Positions 44,024 through 52,452 of a DNA stretch of 64,000 nt are shown here, piece by piece. A program made the position numbers and the translations under genes. This DNA comes from Reclinomonas americana ATCC 50394 (taxonomy: Eukaryota > Jakobida > Jakobea > Jakobida). The notes beneath the pieces are model-generated. The model did not search any database. It was not told where the DNA came from and saw only the letters and a program-made list of their open reading frames with translations. Numbering within the stretch: the stretch's first letter is position 1; every line of letters starts with the position of its first letter. The DNA lies in contig PS015009.1 in NCBI GenBank assembly GCA_048213135.1, forward strand, positions 992,001 to 1,056,000, in the 5' to 3' direction.

Positions 44024-44917
44024 ATGTGGCAGCAACAACTGGACAACATACGCAATGGCGATGTAAAAACACTGGCCCGGTGCATATCCCTCGTGGAAAA
44101 TGAAAGCCCGGGCTACGAGCAGTTATTGCAGCAGTTACCCGTAACCGTTACTCCCATTATTGGTATCACCGGCCCTCCCGGCGCCGGGAAGAGTACCCTG
44201 GTAGACGGTTTGATCAGCCGCATGGTTGAACAGGGTAAAAAAGTGGGGGTGCTGTGCGTGGACCCCTCCTCGCCTTTTAACCTGGGTGCCCTGCTGGGCG
44301 ACAGGATAAGGATGAGCGAATGGTACAATAACCCCAGTGTTTTCATCCGCTCACTGGCCACCCGGGGTTCGCTGGGCGGACTGCATCCCAAGATCATCGA
44401 GATCAGCGACCTGATGAAAGCCGCACCGTTCGATTATATTATCGTGGAAACCGTAGGCGTGGGACAAAGTGAAGTGGAGATAGCCGGGCTGGCCGATGTA
44501 ACGGTAGTAGTGGTGGTGCCCGAGGCTGGCGATGAGGTGCAAACGATGAAAGCAGGCCTGATGGAAATTGCCGACCTGTTCGTTGTCAATAAGGCCGACC
44601 GGCCCGAAGCCGACACTTTTGTAAAGAACCTGAGACTGATGCTGGCACCGGCTTTCAGCAGAACGAACATTCCTATTCCTGTTATCAAAACCGTAGCGTC
44701 GCAAAAAGAAGGTATCGCTGAATTGCTGGACAACCTGTTACTGGTGATGGAACAGCACCGCAGCAATGACAAACGGTACTGGCTGCTTGCGGAAAAAGCC
44801 TGGCACCTGGTGCAGCAGAAAAGGATGGCATCGCTCAGTAAGGAGACATTGAAAAATGAGATCATGGCACAGGGCAATGACTTCAACCTGTACCGTTTTA
44901 TCGCCGCTTATTATTAA
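44024..44917 (+). CDS. meaB: MeaB-type GTPase (methylmalonyl-CoA mutase chaperone)
   Basis: A 297-residue G3E GTPase. Walker A GITGPPGAGKSTL, the switch region VLCVDPSSPFNLGALLGDRIRM, IVETVGVGQSEVE and NKADRP are all present. The family loads and protects adenosylcobalamin-dependent methylmalonyl-CoA mutase; the mutase genes are not in this window. It ends 4 bp inside the convergent small membrane protein gene. Confidence 0.92.
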   Translation: MWQQQLDNIRNGDVKTLARCISLVENESPGYEQLLQQLPVTVTPIIGITGPPGAGKSTLVDGLISRMVEQGKKVGVLCVDPSSPFNLGALLGDRIRMSEWYNNPSVFIRSLATRGSLGGLHPKIIEISDLMKAAPFDYIIVETVGVGQSEVEIAGLADVTVVVVVPEAGDEVQTMKAGLMEIADLFVVNKADRPEADTFVKNLRLMLAPAFSRTNIPIPVIKTVASQKEGIAELLDNLLLVMEQHRSNDKRYWLLAEKAWHLVQQKRMASLSKETLKNEIMAQGNDFNLYRFIAAYY

Positions 44918-45165
44918 AGACCGGCGTTCTCTTCCGCTTCCACCTGCCGGTTATTTTTCCACCACCGGAAACCGATATAACCTACAATAACAAATGGCGC
45001 CGCCATCAGGTACAAAATACCTTTATTCAAACCTTTGGCTGGCTTTTCACCCAACTGCTGGGCAGATTTAGTACACACCGAACATTGTGCAACAACACCC
45101 GTTGAAGCGAAAAGGGAAACGAGGAGAAGGGATAATATGACGAAGGATTTTTTCACCGGTTGCAA
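44914..45165 (-). CDS. Small membrane protein with CxxC motif
   Basis: An 83-residue protein with an N-terminal signal sequence (LSLLLVSLFASTGVVAQ), a CSVC motif just after the predicted cleavage and one transmembrane helix (about 48-68, GILYLMAAPFVIVGYIGFRWW). It is a real gene in my judgement because its codon use and topology are coherent, and similar short proteins are common in the phylum. Its role is unknown; the CxxC suggests redox or metal binding. It overlaps meaB by 4 bp tail to tail. Confidence 0.7.
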   Translation of the reverse strand: MQPVKKSFVILSLLLVSLFASTGVVAQCSVCTKSAQQLGEKPAKGLNKGILYLMAAPFVIVGYIGFRWWKNNRQVEAEENAGL

Positions 45166-45286
45166 AGTTAGGCCATTAACTGCTGAATAGCGGGAAAGAT
45201 AAAGTGAATATTACACCAGGCTGGAAGTCAGGCCGCTTTATATAGCCAGCCGGGGTCAGGTGATTTATTTTATCCTGTTCCGCCTG

Positions 45287-45739
45287 TCACAGTCCTTCTC
45301 CGGGTGGCACGGAAGCAAGACAGGTATTGCATTTTCCTTTCAGTACCACCTGGCAGCTCTCAGCCTGGTACCCGGCGGGTGCGAAATCGGTAAGCACATT
45401 AAAGACTTTTGCTGTTGTTATGGTGCCGCATGTTTTACAGATAAAATAACCCGCTATTTTTCCCGGCTCAATAACGGCTCCTGCTCCCGGAAGCTCCCGC
45501 GTAAAATACTGCGGCCATCCCGCGTTGCCGGGTGCTGTTTCAATCAACCCTTTTTTCAGAAAAAGTTGCAGCGTCCTGTAAACCGATACCCTGTCGAGCC
45601 TGTCCGGTGTAAGCCGCTGAATATCGGACGTGCCGATGGCCCCGATATGTGATACCAGGGTTCTGAGCACCGTTATACGGGTGGCCGTGATGTAAATACC
45701 TTTTCGTTTCAGTATGTTGATGAGTTCGTCATCTGTCAT
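45287..45739 (-). CDS. Fur-family transcriptional regulator, atypical
   Basis: A 150-residue Fur-family protein from ATG 45739 (MTDDELINILKRKGI); longer in-frame starts are not needed. The winged helix is seen in ATRITVLRTLVSH and DRVSVYRTLQLFLKKGLIE, and a structural zinc site in CKTC plus CNTC. The usual HHDH stretch before the first CxxC is replaced by PGKIAGYF, so the typical sensory histidines are missing. It lies 108 bp downstream of a His-rich small protein on the same strand. Zinc- or peroxide-type sensing are both possible; I cannot decide between them. Confidence 0.85.
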   Translation of the reverse strand: MTDDELINILKRKGIYITATRITVLRTLVSHIGAIGTSDIQRLTPDRLDRVSVYRTLQLFLKKGLIETAPGNAGWPQYFTRELPGAGAVIEPGKIAGYFICKTCGTITTAKVFNVLTDFAPAGYQAESCQVVLKGKCNTCLASVPPGEGL

Positions 45740-45847
45740 GCCGGGAAGAATAATACGGGAAAGAATAGCTTTTCTGCGGCTTATCCATCCCTTATGCTTC
45801 ATGCAGAAGTTATTTTGCTGTAACAGCAAACGTGTATAAGCCGGTGA

Positions 45848-46192
45848 TCATGACCATGGAGCAGGTGGTCCCCGTAATGTAAAAGTGAGCGGAACCCGGT
45901 TACTGACAAGCGACCGGAAGGGGGCATGGTAAGAAGATAATAATAACGGTTGCAGCAATGCCTGTCCCGGCATATCAAACAGGTAGGGAGAGGCCGTTAC
46001 CACATCATTACAATCACAATGAAAGCCCGCAACGGAAAACACAGGCTCATGCGTGTGCTTGTTTACAGGCTGGTTACTGTCTGTATGATGCGCAAAATGA
46101 CTGTGCAGGAAACGCTTGGGCGTAATGCTGAACAGGAAGATGAGCAACAGGAAAAAAGCCTGGCAGGATCGTATTTTTTGTGTGGCGATCAA
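45848..46192 (-). CDS. Small His/Cys-rich secreted or membrane protein
   Basis: A 114-residue protein from a TTG at 46192; the frame is open to an ATG at 46249, but that stretch overlaps a palindrome. It has one hydrophobic segment (FFLLLIFLFSI) followed by FLHSHFAHHTDS, HTHEP, FHCDCND and a C-terminal LRGPPAP. I recall the H-rich body with a terminal RGPP motif from small proteins next to metal-uptake genes of Bacteroidota. The many His and Cys residues suggest zinc or copper handling. Probably co-transcribed with the downstream Fur-family gene. Confidence 0.65.
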   Translation of the reverse strand: MIATQKIRSCQAFFLLLIFLFSITPKRFLHSHFAHHTDSNQPVNKHTHEPVFSVAGFHCDCNDVVTASPYLFDMPGQALLQPLLLSSYHAPFRSLVSNRVPLTFTLRGPPAPWS

Positions 46193-46220
46193 AAATGCTA
46201 CTTTGTTGCAATTTACAAAT

Positions 46221-46249
46221 TTGCCGCAATGTTGCAAATATTGCGGCAA
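46221..46249. promoter_or_regulatory. Palindrome upstream of the His-rich protein
   Basis: A perfect inverted repeat TTGCCGCAAT (46221-46230)/ATTGCGGCAA (46240-46249) with a 9-base centre containing GTTGCAA, followed to the left by another GTTGCAAT (46205-46212). It is a candidate metal-responsive operator for the minus-strand His-rich/Fur pair. Confidence 0.55.
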
Positions 46250-46339
46250 AAAATGTGAGAACTCCCGCTCAACTGCGATGATGATCTGGTCTGCAGTGTT
46301 ATCAGCGCCTTAGCGGGAGATCATATGTTATGTGAAACA

Positions 46340-46750
46340 TTAATGGCTTCCGCCGAAATTACACAGGATGTAAATGGGCTGGGTGGATGTAGCGGTATTA
46401 CCGTCCTTATCCGTAACTGTGAGCATTACCGTATGATTGCCATGCATGGGAAAAGAGAAAGCAGGGCTTTTTTCGGAAGACTTAACGTTGTTGTCAAACT
46501 TCCAGGCATACTGCACAACACCCGGCGCTTTAGGTTCGAATTTTATCTGCTGGTTCTCAAAAATATTATTGATGTCTGGTGCCGAAAAGGTGAACCGGGC
46601 GCTGAAGGGTTCGTCGGGTGCAGAAGGGGTGATGCTGCCAGATGGCGTACCGGTGGCCGGAGTATCCTGTGCCAGCGTATCGGATGACATTTTCTGGCAG
46701 GAGCTGAATACCAGTACTGCACTGGCAAGAAGAGCGGTTAGCTTTTTCAT
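46340..46750 (-). CDS. PKD-domain lipoprotein
   Basis: A 136-residue protein with a lipoprotein signal (LVFSSC, lipid Cys at about residue 18), a Ser/Thr/Pro-rich linker and one PKD-like beta-sandwich with YAWKFDNNVKSSEKSPAFSF and HGNHTVMLTVTDKDGN. Such domains mediate adhesion or binding at the surface. It is transcribed alone; its upstream region carries two inverted repeats around TTGCATTTTAT. Confidence 0.75.
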   Translation of the reverse strand: MKKLTALLASAVLVFSSCQKMSSDTLAQDTPATGTPSGSITPSAPDEPFSARFTFSAPDINNIFENQQIKFEPKAPGVVQYAWKFDNNVKSSEKSPAFSFPMHGNHTVMLTVTDKDGNTATSTQPIYILCNFGGSH

Positions 46751-46819
46751 TGTGTTGTCTTTTTTGGTTGTAGTAGTAGAATTGGTATGCTGAAATTAAT
46801 CGCCTCTGCAGCCAATTTC

Positions 46820-46850
46820 AAATAAAATTCAACCGTGTTGCATTTTATTT
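46820..46850. promoter_or_regulatory. AAATAAAAT inverted repeat
   Basis: AAATAAAAT (46820-46828) and ATTTTATTT (46842-46850) are exact inverted copies 13 bases apart. The right arm shares TGTTGCATTTTAT with the palindrome at 46893-46911. Confidence 0.45.
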
Positions 46851-46892
46851 TGACAGTGTTTCAAGTTGCCGGTAATTGTTGCAAAAACAATG

Positions 46893-46911
46893 ATAAAATG
46901 TTGCATTTTAT
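46893..46911. promoter_or_regulatory. 19-bp palindrome ATAAAATG-TTG-CATTTTAT
   Basis: Perfect 8-bp arms around TTG. Size and symmetry resemble Fur-type boxes, and TTGCA is shared with the palindrome at 46221-46249. It lies upstream of the PKD lipoprotein gene. Confidence 0.5.
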
Positions 46912-46950
46912 GCATGGCAGCATTCGGGTAATATATCAATTTGAATTATC

Positions 46951-47026
46951 TCCCGCAAAGGCACAAAGAGCGCAAAGTAGCTAACCTTACTGACTGCGCT
47001 TCTCGGCCTTAGCGGCTTTGTGGGAA
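46951..47026. repeat. CGCAAAG inverted-repeat element, copy 2
   Basis: The left arm TCCCGCAAAGGCACAAAG and right arm CTTAGCGGCTTTGTGGGA are imperfect inverted repeats, the same family as 20885-20962. A further TCTTTGCGGG fragment follows at about 47065. Confidence 0.7.
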
Positions 47027-47104
47027 GCGTTGTATTTTCAAAATGATACACTACCCAAATTCGTCTTTGCGGGCCGGAGAGAGAATTATCCCTAATTTTA
47101 AACC

Positions 47105-47830
47105 ATGAAATACATGATGATCATATGCCTGGTTGCAGTTTGCAGCATTGGCCGGGCACAGGTACCACAGAAAGCAAAGACCGCTTTTGCCGAAGCGCAG
47201 GCTTTTGAAAAACAGGGTAAGTATAAAGAGGCGCTGGATAAAATAAAAATAGCTACCGATGCTTACCCCAAATACTACCAGGCTTTCGCGCTGGGTGGTT
47301 CCATCTTCCGCAAATTCGCCCTGCAGGCCGATGTGATCTTTTGTTACCGCAAAGCTATCGAGATCAAACCCGATTACTGCCAGGCCTATATTGAATTCGC
47401 TGATTTTTATAAAAGCACAAGAAACAACCTCGACTCTTCTTTCATTTACCTGAACAAAGCGGTAAAATATAACTGCAACGATACCAGCAAGGAATTGAAT
47501 TACAGCCTGGGTTATTACTACAACGAAAAAGCGAAATACGATTCGGCCATTTACTTTCTGAAAAAAGTATTATCGATAGACAAAAAGAATAAGATCGCCC
47601 TTAACGAGATCAGCTATTCCTATCGCAAAAAAGAAAACTACGAAGAAGCCATACGTGAGTTCCGCCAGTTCTATGAAGATTCACAACTCGACCTTTGCAT
47701 TTATTATATCGGCATGTTCTATATAGAGATGAAACAGAAAGACAAAGCCCTTGAGGCACTGAATGAACTGAAGGATAAAAAATCGGGGATGTATACGGGG
47801 CTTCAGAAGAAGATAGAATCGATGAAGTAG
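47105..47830 (+). CDS. Secreted TPR-repeat protein
   Basis: A 241-residue protein with a signal peptide (MIICLVAVCSIGRAQ) and about five tetratricopeptide repeats, for example AFEKQGKYKEALDKIKIATDAYPKY, FCYRKAIEIKPDYCQAYIEFADFY and DSAIYFLKKVLSIDKKNKIAL. It should be a periplasmic scaffold for protein binding. Alone on its transcript; a bidirectional terminator separates it from the convergent glycosyltransferase. Confidence 0.85.
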   Translation: MKYMMIICLVAVCSIGRAQVPQKAKTAFAEAQAFEKQGKYKEALDKIKIATDAYPKYYQAFALGGSIFRKFALQADVIFCYRKAIEIKPDYCQAYIEFADFYKSTRNNLDSSFIYLNKAVKYNCNDTSKELNYSLGYYYNEKAKYDSAIYFLKKVLSIDKKNKIALNEISYSYRKKENYEEAIREFRQFYEDSQLDLCIYYIGMFYIEMKQKDKALEALNELKDKKSGMYTGLQKKIESMK

Positions 47831-47858
47831 ATCGAAAGACAAAAATCAAAAGTAAAAA

Positions 47859-47909
47859 ATCAAAAGTGGCTTCTGCTAACAAAAGCGGCCATTTTGACTT
47901 TTTAATTTC
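47859..47909. terminator. Bidirectional terminator
   Basis: Imperfect inverted repeat AAAAATCAAAAGTGGC/GCCATTTTGACTTTTT with A-run on the left and T-run on the right, between the convergent TPR and GT25 genes. It can serve both strands. Confidence 0.7.
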
Positions 47910-47910
47910 C

Positions 47911-48681
47911 TTACCTGATTTCAGACGGCGCCCCGCTGTTATGAAACGCCTCCTGGTCGAAGAATTTGGGATCGGTAACAAACCCTTTGATGTCTCCCCG
48001 CATGATATGATACGATAGCAGGTCGTCGGCACGGTACACCACAGGCCGCTGCGCCGCTGCCAGTTTTTTTGCAGCTTCCAGTGTAACCGCATACGCATGT
48101 GTACAATCGTGGAAGCCCGCTTTTTTGAGGTGCGGACTGATCTTCCTGGGCAATAAATTATTCACCATCGTCACATTCCACTTCATCAGTCCCAGTGCCG
48201 CCCGTATGCGATAAAAGAATTGCTTGATCTTAAGTCCGGCAGTAACCTTCTCGTGTTTGAGATAACCCAGGTAAACCAGTTCCCAGTCGGGCGGCAACTC
48301 CCTGAGCGCTGCAGGTAATTGTTCCAGTTGGTCGTACAAAGGCAACACATCATCTTCCAGTATCAGCACCCTTGACCAGTTGTTTTTGATCATCTCTTCA
48401 TATACCATGCGGTGCGATAAAGAACAGGCCACTTCACCCAGGTTGAGCGGTTTGCCGTGACGGTGAAGACTGATGGCCCTTTGTTCATCGTAGATCCCCT
48501 CCTGCCCCAGCGTAGCGGCATTCAGCGCCAGTTTATCGGCTCCCCAGAAAAAATCGAAATGCAAACCTTCCAGGTGCTGCTGCACGCTGCTGTGCCTGTC
48601 CGTAAACCGCGGAACAGAAACAACAAATATCCTGTCGAAATATTGTTGCAGGAAACCCGCTATGTTATTGTCGATCTTCAA
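47911..48681 (-). CDS. Glycosyltransferase family 25 protein
   Basis: A 256-residue cytoplasmic glycosyltransferase of the LPS-biosynthesis/GT25 type: VVSVPRFTDRHSSVQQHL, LNLGEVACSLSHRMVYEEMI and the acidic LILEDDVLPL. GT25 enzymes add galactose or related sugars to lipooligosaccharide. It overlaps the upstream FkbM-type methyltransferase gene by 4 bp, so the two are translated together. Confidence 0.88.
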   Translation of the reverse strand: MKIDNNIAGFLQQYFDRIFVVSVPRFTDRHSSVQQHLEGLHFDFFWGADKLALNAATLGQEGIYDEQRAISLHRHGKPLNLGEVACSLSHRMVYEEMIKNNWSRVLILEDDVLPLYDQLEQLPAALRELPPDWELVYLGYLKHEKVTAGLKIKQFFYRIRAALGLMKWNVTMVNNLLPRKISPHLKKAGFHDCTHAYAVTLEAAKKLAAAQRPVVYRADDLLSYHIMRGDIKGFVTDPKFFDQEAFHNSGAPSEIR

Positions 48682-49412
48682 AAATCAAGATTGGTGAAAA
48701 TGATGTTCTCCCCTTTTATATTGAAGGAGAAATTATGCTGGTTAATTGCCCGGAATACTGATTTGGAGCAGCCGGGTTTTACCATGTCATGCAATTCTAT
48801 AATAAGCACTTTTGTTTTGGGCAGCCAGTTGTCAACATCACCGGAAAATACTTCTTTCTCGGCCCCTTCTATATCGAGTTTCAAAACATCAATGGTATTC
48901 CAGCCCATTCGCTGCATCACGGAAGAAATACTTACCGCGGCAATGGTGCCCTCTTCCGACTGGTCGGTTTCCTCTACCGTAAAGGCATTGTTGCCCGCAT
49001 CGGTATTGCTGATCTTTAAGTGCGTGTCCCTGTTCCATACGCCCGCCTTTATGGCTTCGATGTTGGAATAAGGTTTTATGTTGCTTTGCAGGACATTGAA
49101 ATTATCTGTATCGGGTTCTATCGTAACCACTTTTGCGCCGGGGTATTTGGTAGCAAAATAGCAGGCCGTTAGCCCGATATTACCTCCGCCGTCGATAATG
49201 CTGGCGGGTGTAAAATGCAGGGGAATACTGTAGGTCTCGTTCAGGATCACTTCTTCGAATGTAGCGAAGTCATAAGGGTTGTTGCGCATGGAAAAAGGAT
49301 GCAGCAGGCGGTTCACTTTAATATCAGCCGGCTTGCCCGATTTCAATTTTCTATACATCGCTATCGCGGCGGATAATCCCAAATGCTTACGTAATGTATA
49401 AAATCTTGACAT
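48678..49412 (-). CDS. FkbM-family methyltransferase
   Basis: A 244-residue SAM-dependent methyltransferase: ASIIDGGGNIGLTACYFATKYPGAKVVTIEPD is the SAM-binding motif I region, and LKLDIEGAEKEVF and LIIELHDMVKPG are the FkbM signatures. It probably methylates a surface polysaccharide hydroxyl. It overlaps the GT25 gene by 4 bp and is divergent from a GT4 gene, so these three form a small glycan locus. Confidence 0.9.
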   Translation of the reverse strand: MSRFYTLRKHLGLSAAIAMYRKLKSGKPADIKVNRLLHPFSMRNNPYDFATFEEVILNETYSIPLHFTPASIIDGGGNIGLTACYFATKYPGAKVVTIEPDTDNFNVLQSNIKPYSNIEAIKAGVWNRDTHLKISNTDAGNNAFTVEETDQSEEGTIAAVSISSVMQRMGWNTIDVLKLDIEGAEKEVFSGDVDNWLPKTKVLIIELHDMVKPGCSKSVFRAINQHNFSFNIKGENIIFTNLDF

Positions 49413-49475
49413 GATGCTGTTAAACCCTTATTTTTAATCGCGAAGCTACAATTTGTAACCTGTTTAAAAAAACAC

Positions 49476-50591
49476 ATGAAGTCTGTTTTGTTTTTTTCCC
49501 TGATGAATGGCAGCGCCTGGGGCGGAAGTGAAGAACTCTGGTACAAAATGGCCGCGTGGATGAGTAAGAACGGCTACCAAGTTGGTGTTTGCTGCTACGA
49601 CTGGGAAGAAAAAAAAGAACGGCTGGCCAAGCTGGAAAAAGAAGGCTGTGTTATACACCTGTTGCCCGGCAGAAAAATAGTTAAGTCATTTGGCGGTAAA
49701 TGGAAACTGGGCAGTGCAGTAAAAAAAGTTCCTTTTGAAAAATATGACCTCGTTGTGGTGAACCAGGGCGGTTGGGAAGAAGTGATACATGGCCCTTTTA
49801 AACAGTTGCACAGACGACTGAAGAAATACGCCATCTGTTATCATAATTACAACAGCAACGCCACACTTTCAACCCGGAAGAAAGCTATTTTACAGCAATG
49901 GATCGGCAATGCCGCTGCCAATATTACCCTGGCGGAAAGAATATTTGATGTGCTGGCTGGCAATTTCGGCATTACAGTTCCCAATCCCGTTGTTTATTAT
50001 AACCCCATCACCTTTGAACCTCCGTCCGGAAAAACAACTTATCCCCCATTAGACCATAACAACTACCTGTGGGTGATGCTGGCGGAGCTGGACATTCAGC
50101 GTAAGGCGCAGGATGTACTGATCAAAGTGCTTTCGGCGTCAAAATGGAAAGAAAGGAACTGGACACTGCACCTGTATGGAAGGGGTAAAGACGAAGCCGT
50201 TTTGCAAAGCCTCATTGCGGGTTGCGGGTTGCAGGAAAAAGTGCTCCTGAAAGGATTCAGTAAAGATGTGCCCGGGGTATTGCGCAACTGTCATTTCCTT
50301 TTCCAGGTTACGCATATCGATGCCATGCCCATCAGTGTTGTGGAAGCCATGGCTATGGCCAGGCCCTGTATGGTGAGTAACGTAGGCGATATGACAAAAT
50401 GGGTGAATCACGGAACCAATGGATTTGTGTGTGAACAGGCCACTGAAAACAATATGGATGCCGTGCTGGAAGAATGCTGGCAGCAAAAAGACAACTGGGA
50501 AACATTTGGCGAAAATGCTTACCGGGTGTTTACTCAAAAATACCCGCAGCCTTACGAGGAAAAAACCGCTGCATTTCTTGACCAGTTGTAA
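49476..50591 (+). CDS. GT4-type glycosyltransferase
   Basis: A 371-residue GT-B glycosyltransferase. The N-terminal domain begins FFSLMNGSAWGGSEELWYKMA, and the C-terminal donor domain shows WTLHLYGRGKDEAVLQSLIAGCGL and the EX7E-type DAMPISVVEAMAMARP. It is a retaining cytoplasmic transferase for envelope glycan assembly, paired across a 63-base gap with the divergent FkbM gene. Confidence 0.9.
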   Translation: MKSVLFFSLMNGSAWGGSEELWYKMAAWMSKNGYQVGVCCYDWEEKKERLAKLEKEGCVIHLLPGRKIVKSFGGKWKLGSAVKKVPFEKYDLVVVNQGGWEEVIHGPFKQLHRRLKKYAICYHNYNSNATLSTRKKAILQQWIGNAAANITLAERIFDVLAGNFGITVPNPVVYYNPITFEPPSGKTTYPPLDHNNYLWVMLAELDIQRKAQDVLIKVLSASKWKERNWTLHLYGRGKDEAVLQSLIAGCGLQEKVLLKGFSKDVPGVLRNCHFLFQVTHIDAMPISVVEAMAMARPCMVSNVGDMTKWVNHGTNGFVCEQATENNMDAVLEECWQQKDNWETFGENAYRVFTQKYPQPYEEKTAAFLDQL

Positions 50592-50593
50592 TA

Positions 50594-50618
50594 AAAAAAT
50601 CCCCCGTTGCCGGGGGAT
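50594..50618 (-). terminator. Intrinsic terminator of typA
   Basis: CCCCCG-TTGC-CGGGGG stem (50601-50616); on the minus strand it is followed by seven T. It lies about 25 bases after the typA stop. Confidence 0.85.
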
Positions 50619-50640
50619 CATATAAAGAGATAAAATATGA

Positions 50641-52452
50641 TTACAGTGCTTCCGCAGCCATTGATTTTTGTACCCTTTTCCTGTCTTCTTCATTCAGGAT
50701 CACTTTACGCATGCGTATAGCCTTTGGCGTTACTTCGATACACTCGTCCTGTTGAATATACTCCATACATTCTTCCAGTGTCATCAATGTTTTCGGCGCA
50801 ATACGTACCGCGTCGTCGCTGCCGCTGGCACGGTGGTTGGTCAGTTTTTTCCCTTCCGTCGCGTTCACTACCAGGTCGCCTGGTTTAATGTGCTCCGCGA
50901 TGATCTGTCCAGTGTAAACGTCTTCACCCGGGTCAACAAAGAAAGTACCCCTGTCCTGCAGTTTATCGATAGAATAGCCTGTTGTTTTTTCCGTGTTCTT
51001 TGACAGCAGCACACCATTGTTACGGCCGGGAATTGGTCCTTTCCATGGACGATATTCCACGAAACGATGTGCCATTACAGCTTCACCGGCTGTATTGGTG
51101 AGCATATTACTGCGCAGACCGATCAGTCCGCGTGAAGGAATTTCAAATTCGAGGTGCTGCATTTCGCCTTTGCTTTCCATCACCAGCAGTTCGCCTTTGC
51201 GTTGTGTAACCAGGTCGATCACTTTACCGCTGAACTCCTGCGGAACGTCTACCACCAGGTTTTCGTAAGGTTCGCACTTTTTTCCTTCAATCTGTTTTAC
51301 CAATACCTGTGGTTGTCCTACCGTCAGTTCATAACCTTCCCTGCGCATGGTCTCGATGAGTACACCCAGGTGAAGAATACCACGTCCATATACCAGGAAA
51401 CTATCGGCGCTGTCTGTATCTTCTACGCGAAGCGCCAGGTTTTTTTCTGTTTCTTTCATCAGCCTGTCACGCAGGTGACGTGAGGTAACGAACTTACCGT
51501 CTTTACCGAAGAATGGAGAGTTGTTGATGCCAAACAGCATGCTCATAGTGGGTTCATCCACGCTGATCACCGGCAATGCTTCAGGGAATTCAGCGTCGCA
51601 AATGGTGTCGCCGATGTTGAATTCTTCCAGCCCTACCACGGCGCAGATATCGCCCGCTTTTACTTCCGCAGCTTTCTTTTTACCCAATGCTTCGAACGTA
51701 TACACTTCCTTGATCTTCATTTTTTTCACAGCGCCTTCGGCCTGTACCAGTGCGATCTGCTGTGCTTCCTTAATGCTGCCACGTGTTACTTTACCTACTG
51801 CTATCCTTCCAAGGAAAGAAGAGTAGTCCAGAGAAGTAATCTGCATCTGCAGGGTACCTTCAGCGATCTTAGGCTCTGGTACGTGTTGCAGGATGGCGTC
51901 GAGCAGGGGCAGGATATTATCGGTAGGCTCAAGACTGGTATTCATCCAGCCCTGTTTGCTGCTGCCATAAATGGTAGGGAAATCCAGTTGTTCTTCTGTA
52001 GCGTCGAGGTTGAAGAAAAGTTCAAATACCGCGTCGTGTACTTCATCGGGGCGGCAGTTGGGTTTATCTACTTTATTGATCACCACAATCGGCCTCAGGC
52101 CCAGTTGCAGCGCTTTTTGCAGTACGAAACGGGTTTGCGGCATGGGACCTTCAAAGGCATCCACGAGCAGCAGTACGCCGTCGGCCATTTTCAATACCCT
52201 TTCTACTTCACCTCCGAAGTCACTGTGCCCAGGGGTATCGATCACGTTGATCTTAATGTCTTTATACGTTACTGAAACGTTCTTACTGAAGATGGTGATG
52301 CCCCTTTCCCTTTCGAGGTCATTATTGTCCATGATCAGTTCCCCTGTTTCCTGGTTTTCACGGAAAACGTTGGTGCTGTGCAGGATCTTATCTACCAGCG
52401 TGGTTTTACCGTGATCTACGTGGGCAATAATGGCGATGTTGCGGATATTCAT
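50641..52452 (-). CDS. typA: Ribosome-associated GTPase TypA/BipA
   Basis: A 603-residue translational GTPase: G1 AHVDHGKTTLVDKIL, G2 RERGITIFSKNV, G3 DTPGHSDFGGEVER, G4 VINKVDKPNCRP, then the EF-G-like domains and the TypA-specific C-terminus with GKKLTNHRASGSDDAVRIAP. It binds the 70S ribosome and helps assembly and cold or stress growth. Length is normal. Its own terminator follows. Confidence 0.96.
   Translation of the reverse strand: MNIRNIAIIAHVDHGKTTLVDKILHSTNVFRENQETGELIMDNNDLERERGITIFSKNVSVTYKDIKINVIDTPGHSDFGGEVERVLKMADGVLLLVDAFEGPMPQTRFVLQKALQLGLRPIVVINKVDKPNCRPDEVHDAVFELFFNLDATEEQLDFPTIYGSSKQGWMNTSLEPTDNILPLLDAILQHVPEPKIAEGTLQMQITSLDYSSFLGRIAVGKVTRGSIKEAQQIALVQAEGAVKKMKIKEVYTFEALGKKKAAEVKAGDICAVVGLEEFNIGDTICDAEFPEALPVISVDEPTMSMLFGINNSPFFGKDGKFVTSRHLRDRLMKETEKNLALRVEDTDSADSFLVYGRGILHLGVLIETMRREGYELTVGQPQVLVKQIEGKKCEPYENLVVDVPQEFSGKVIDLVTQRKGELLVMESKGEMQHLEFEIPSRGLIGLRSNMLTNTAGEAVMAHRFVEYRPWKGPIPGRNNGVLLSKNTEKTTGYSIDKLQDRGTFFVDPGEDVYTGQIIAEHIKPGDLVVNATEGKKLTNHRASGSDDAVRIAPKTLMTLEECMEYIQQDECIEVTPKAIRMRKVILNEEDRKRVQKSMAAEAL

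Larger units (their letters stand above)
46751..47104. other. Divergent intergenic region with palindromes and a repeat
   Basis: About 350 bases between the PKD lipoprotein and the TPR gene. From left to right it holds an inverted repeat (46820-46850), a perfect 8-3-8 palindrome (46893-46911) and the CGCAAAG element (46951-47026). No open frame is convincing. Confidence 0.55.
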
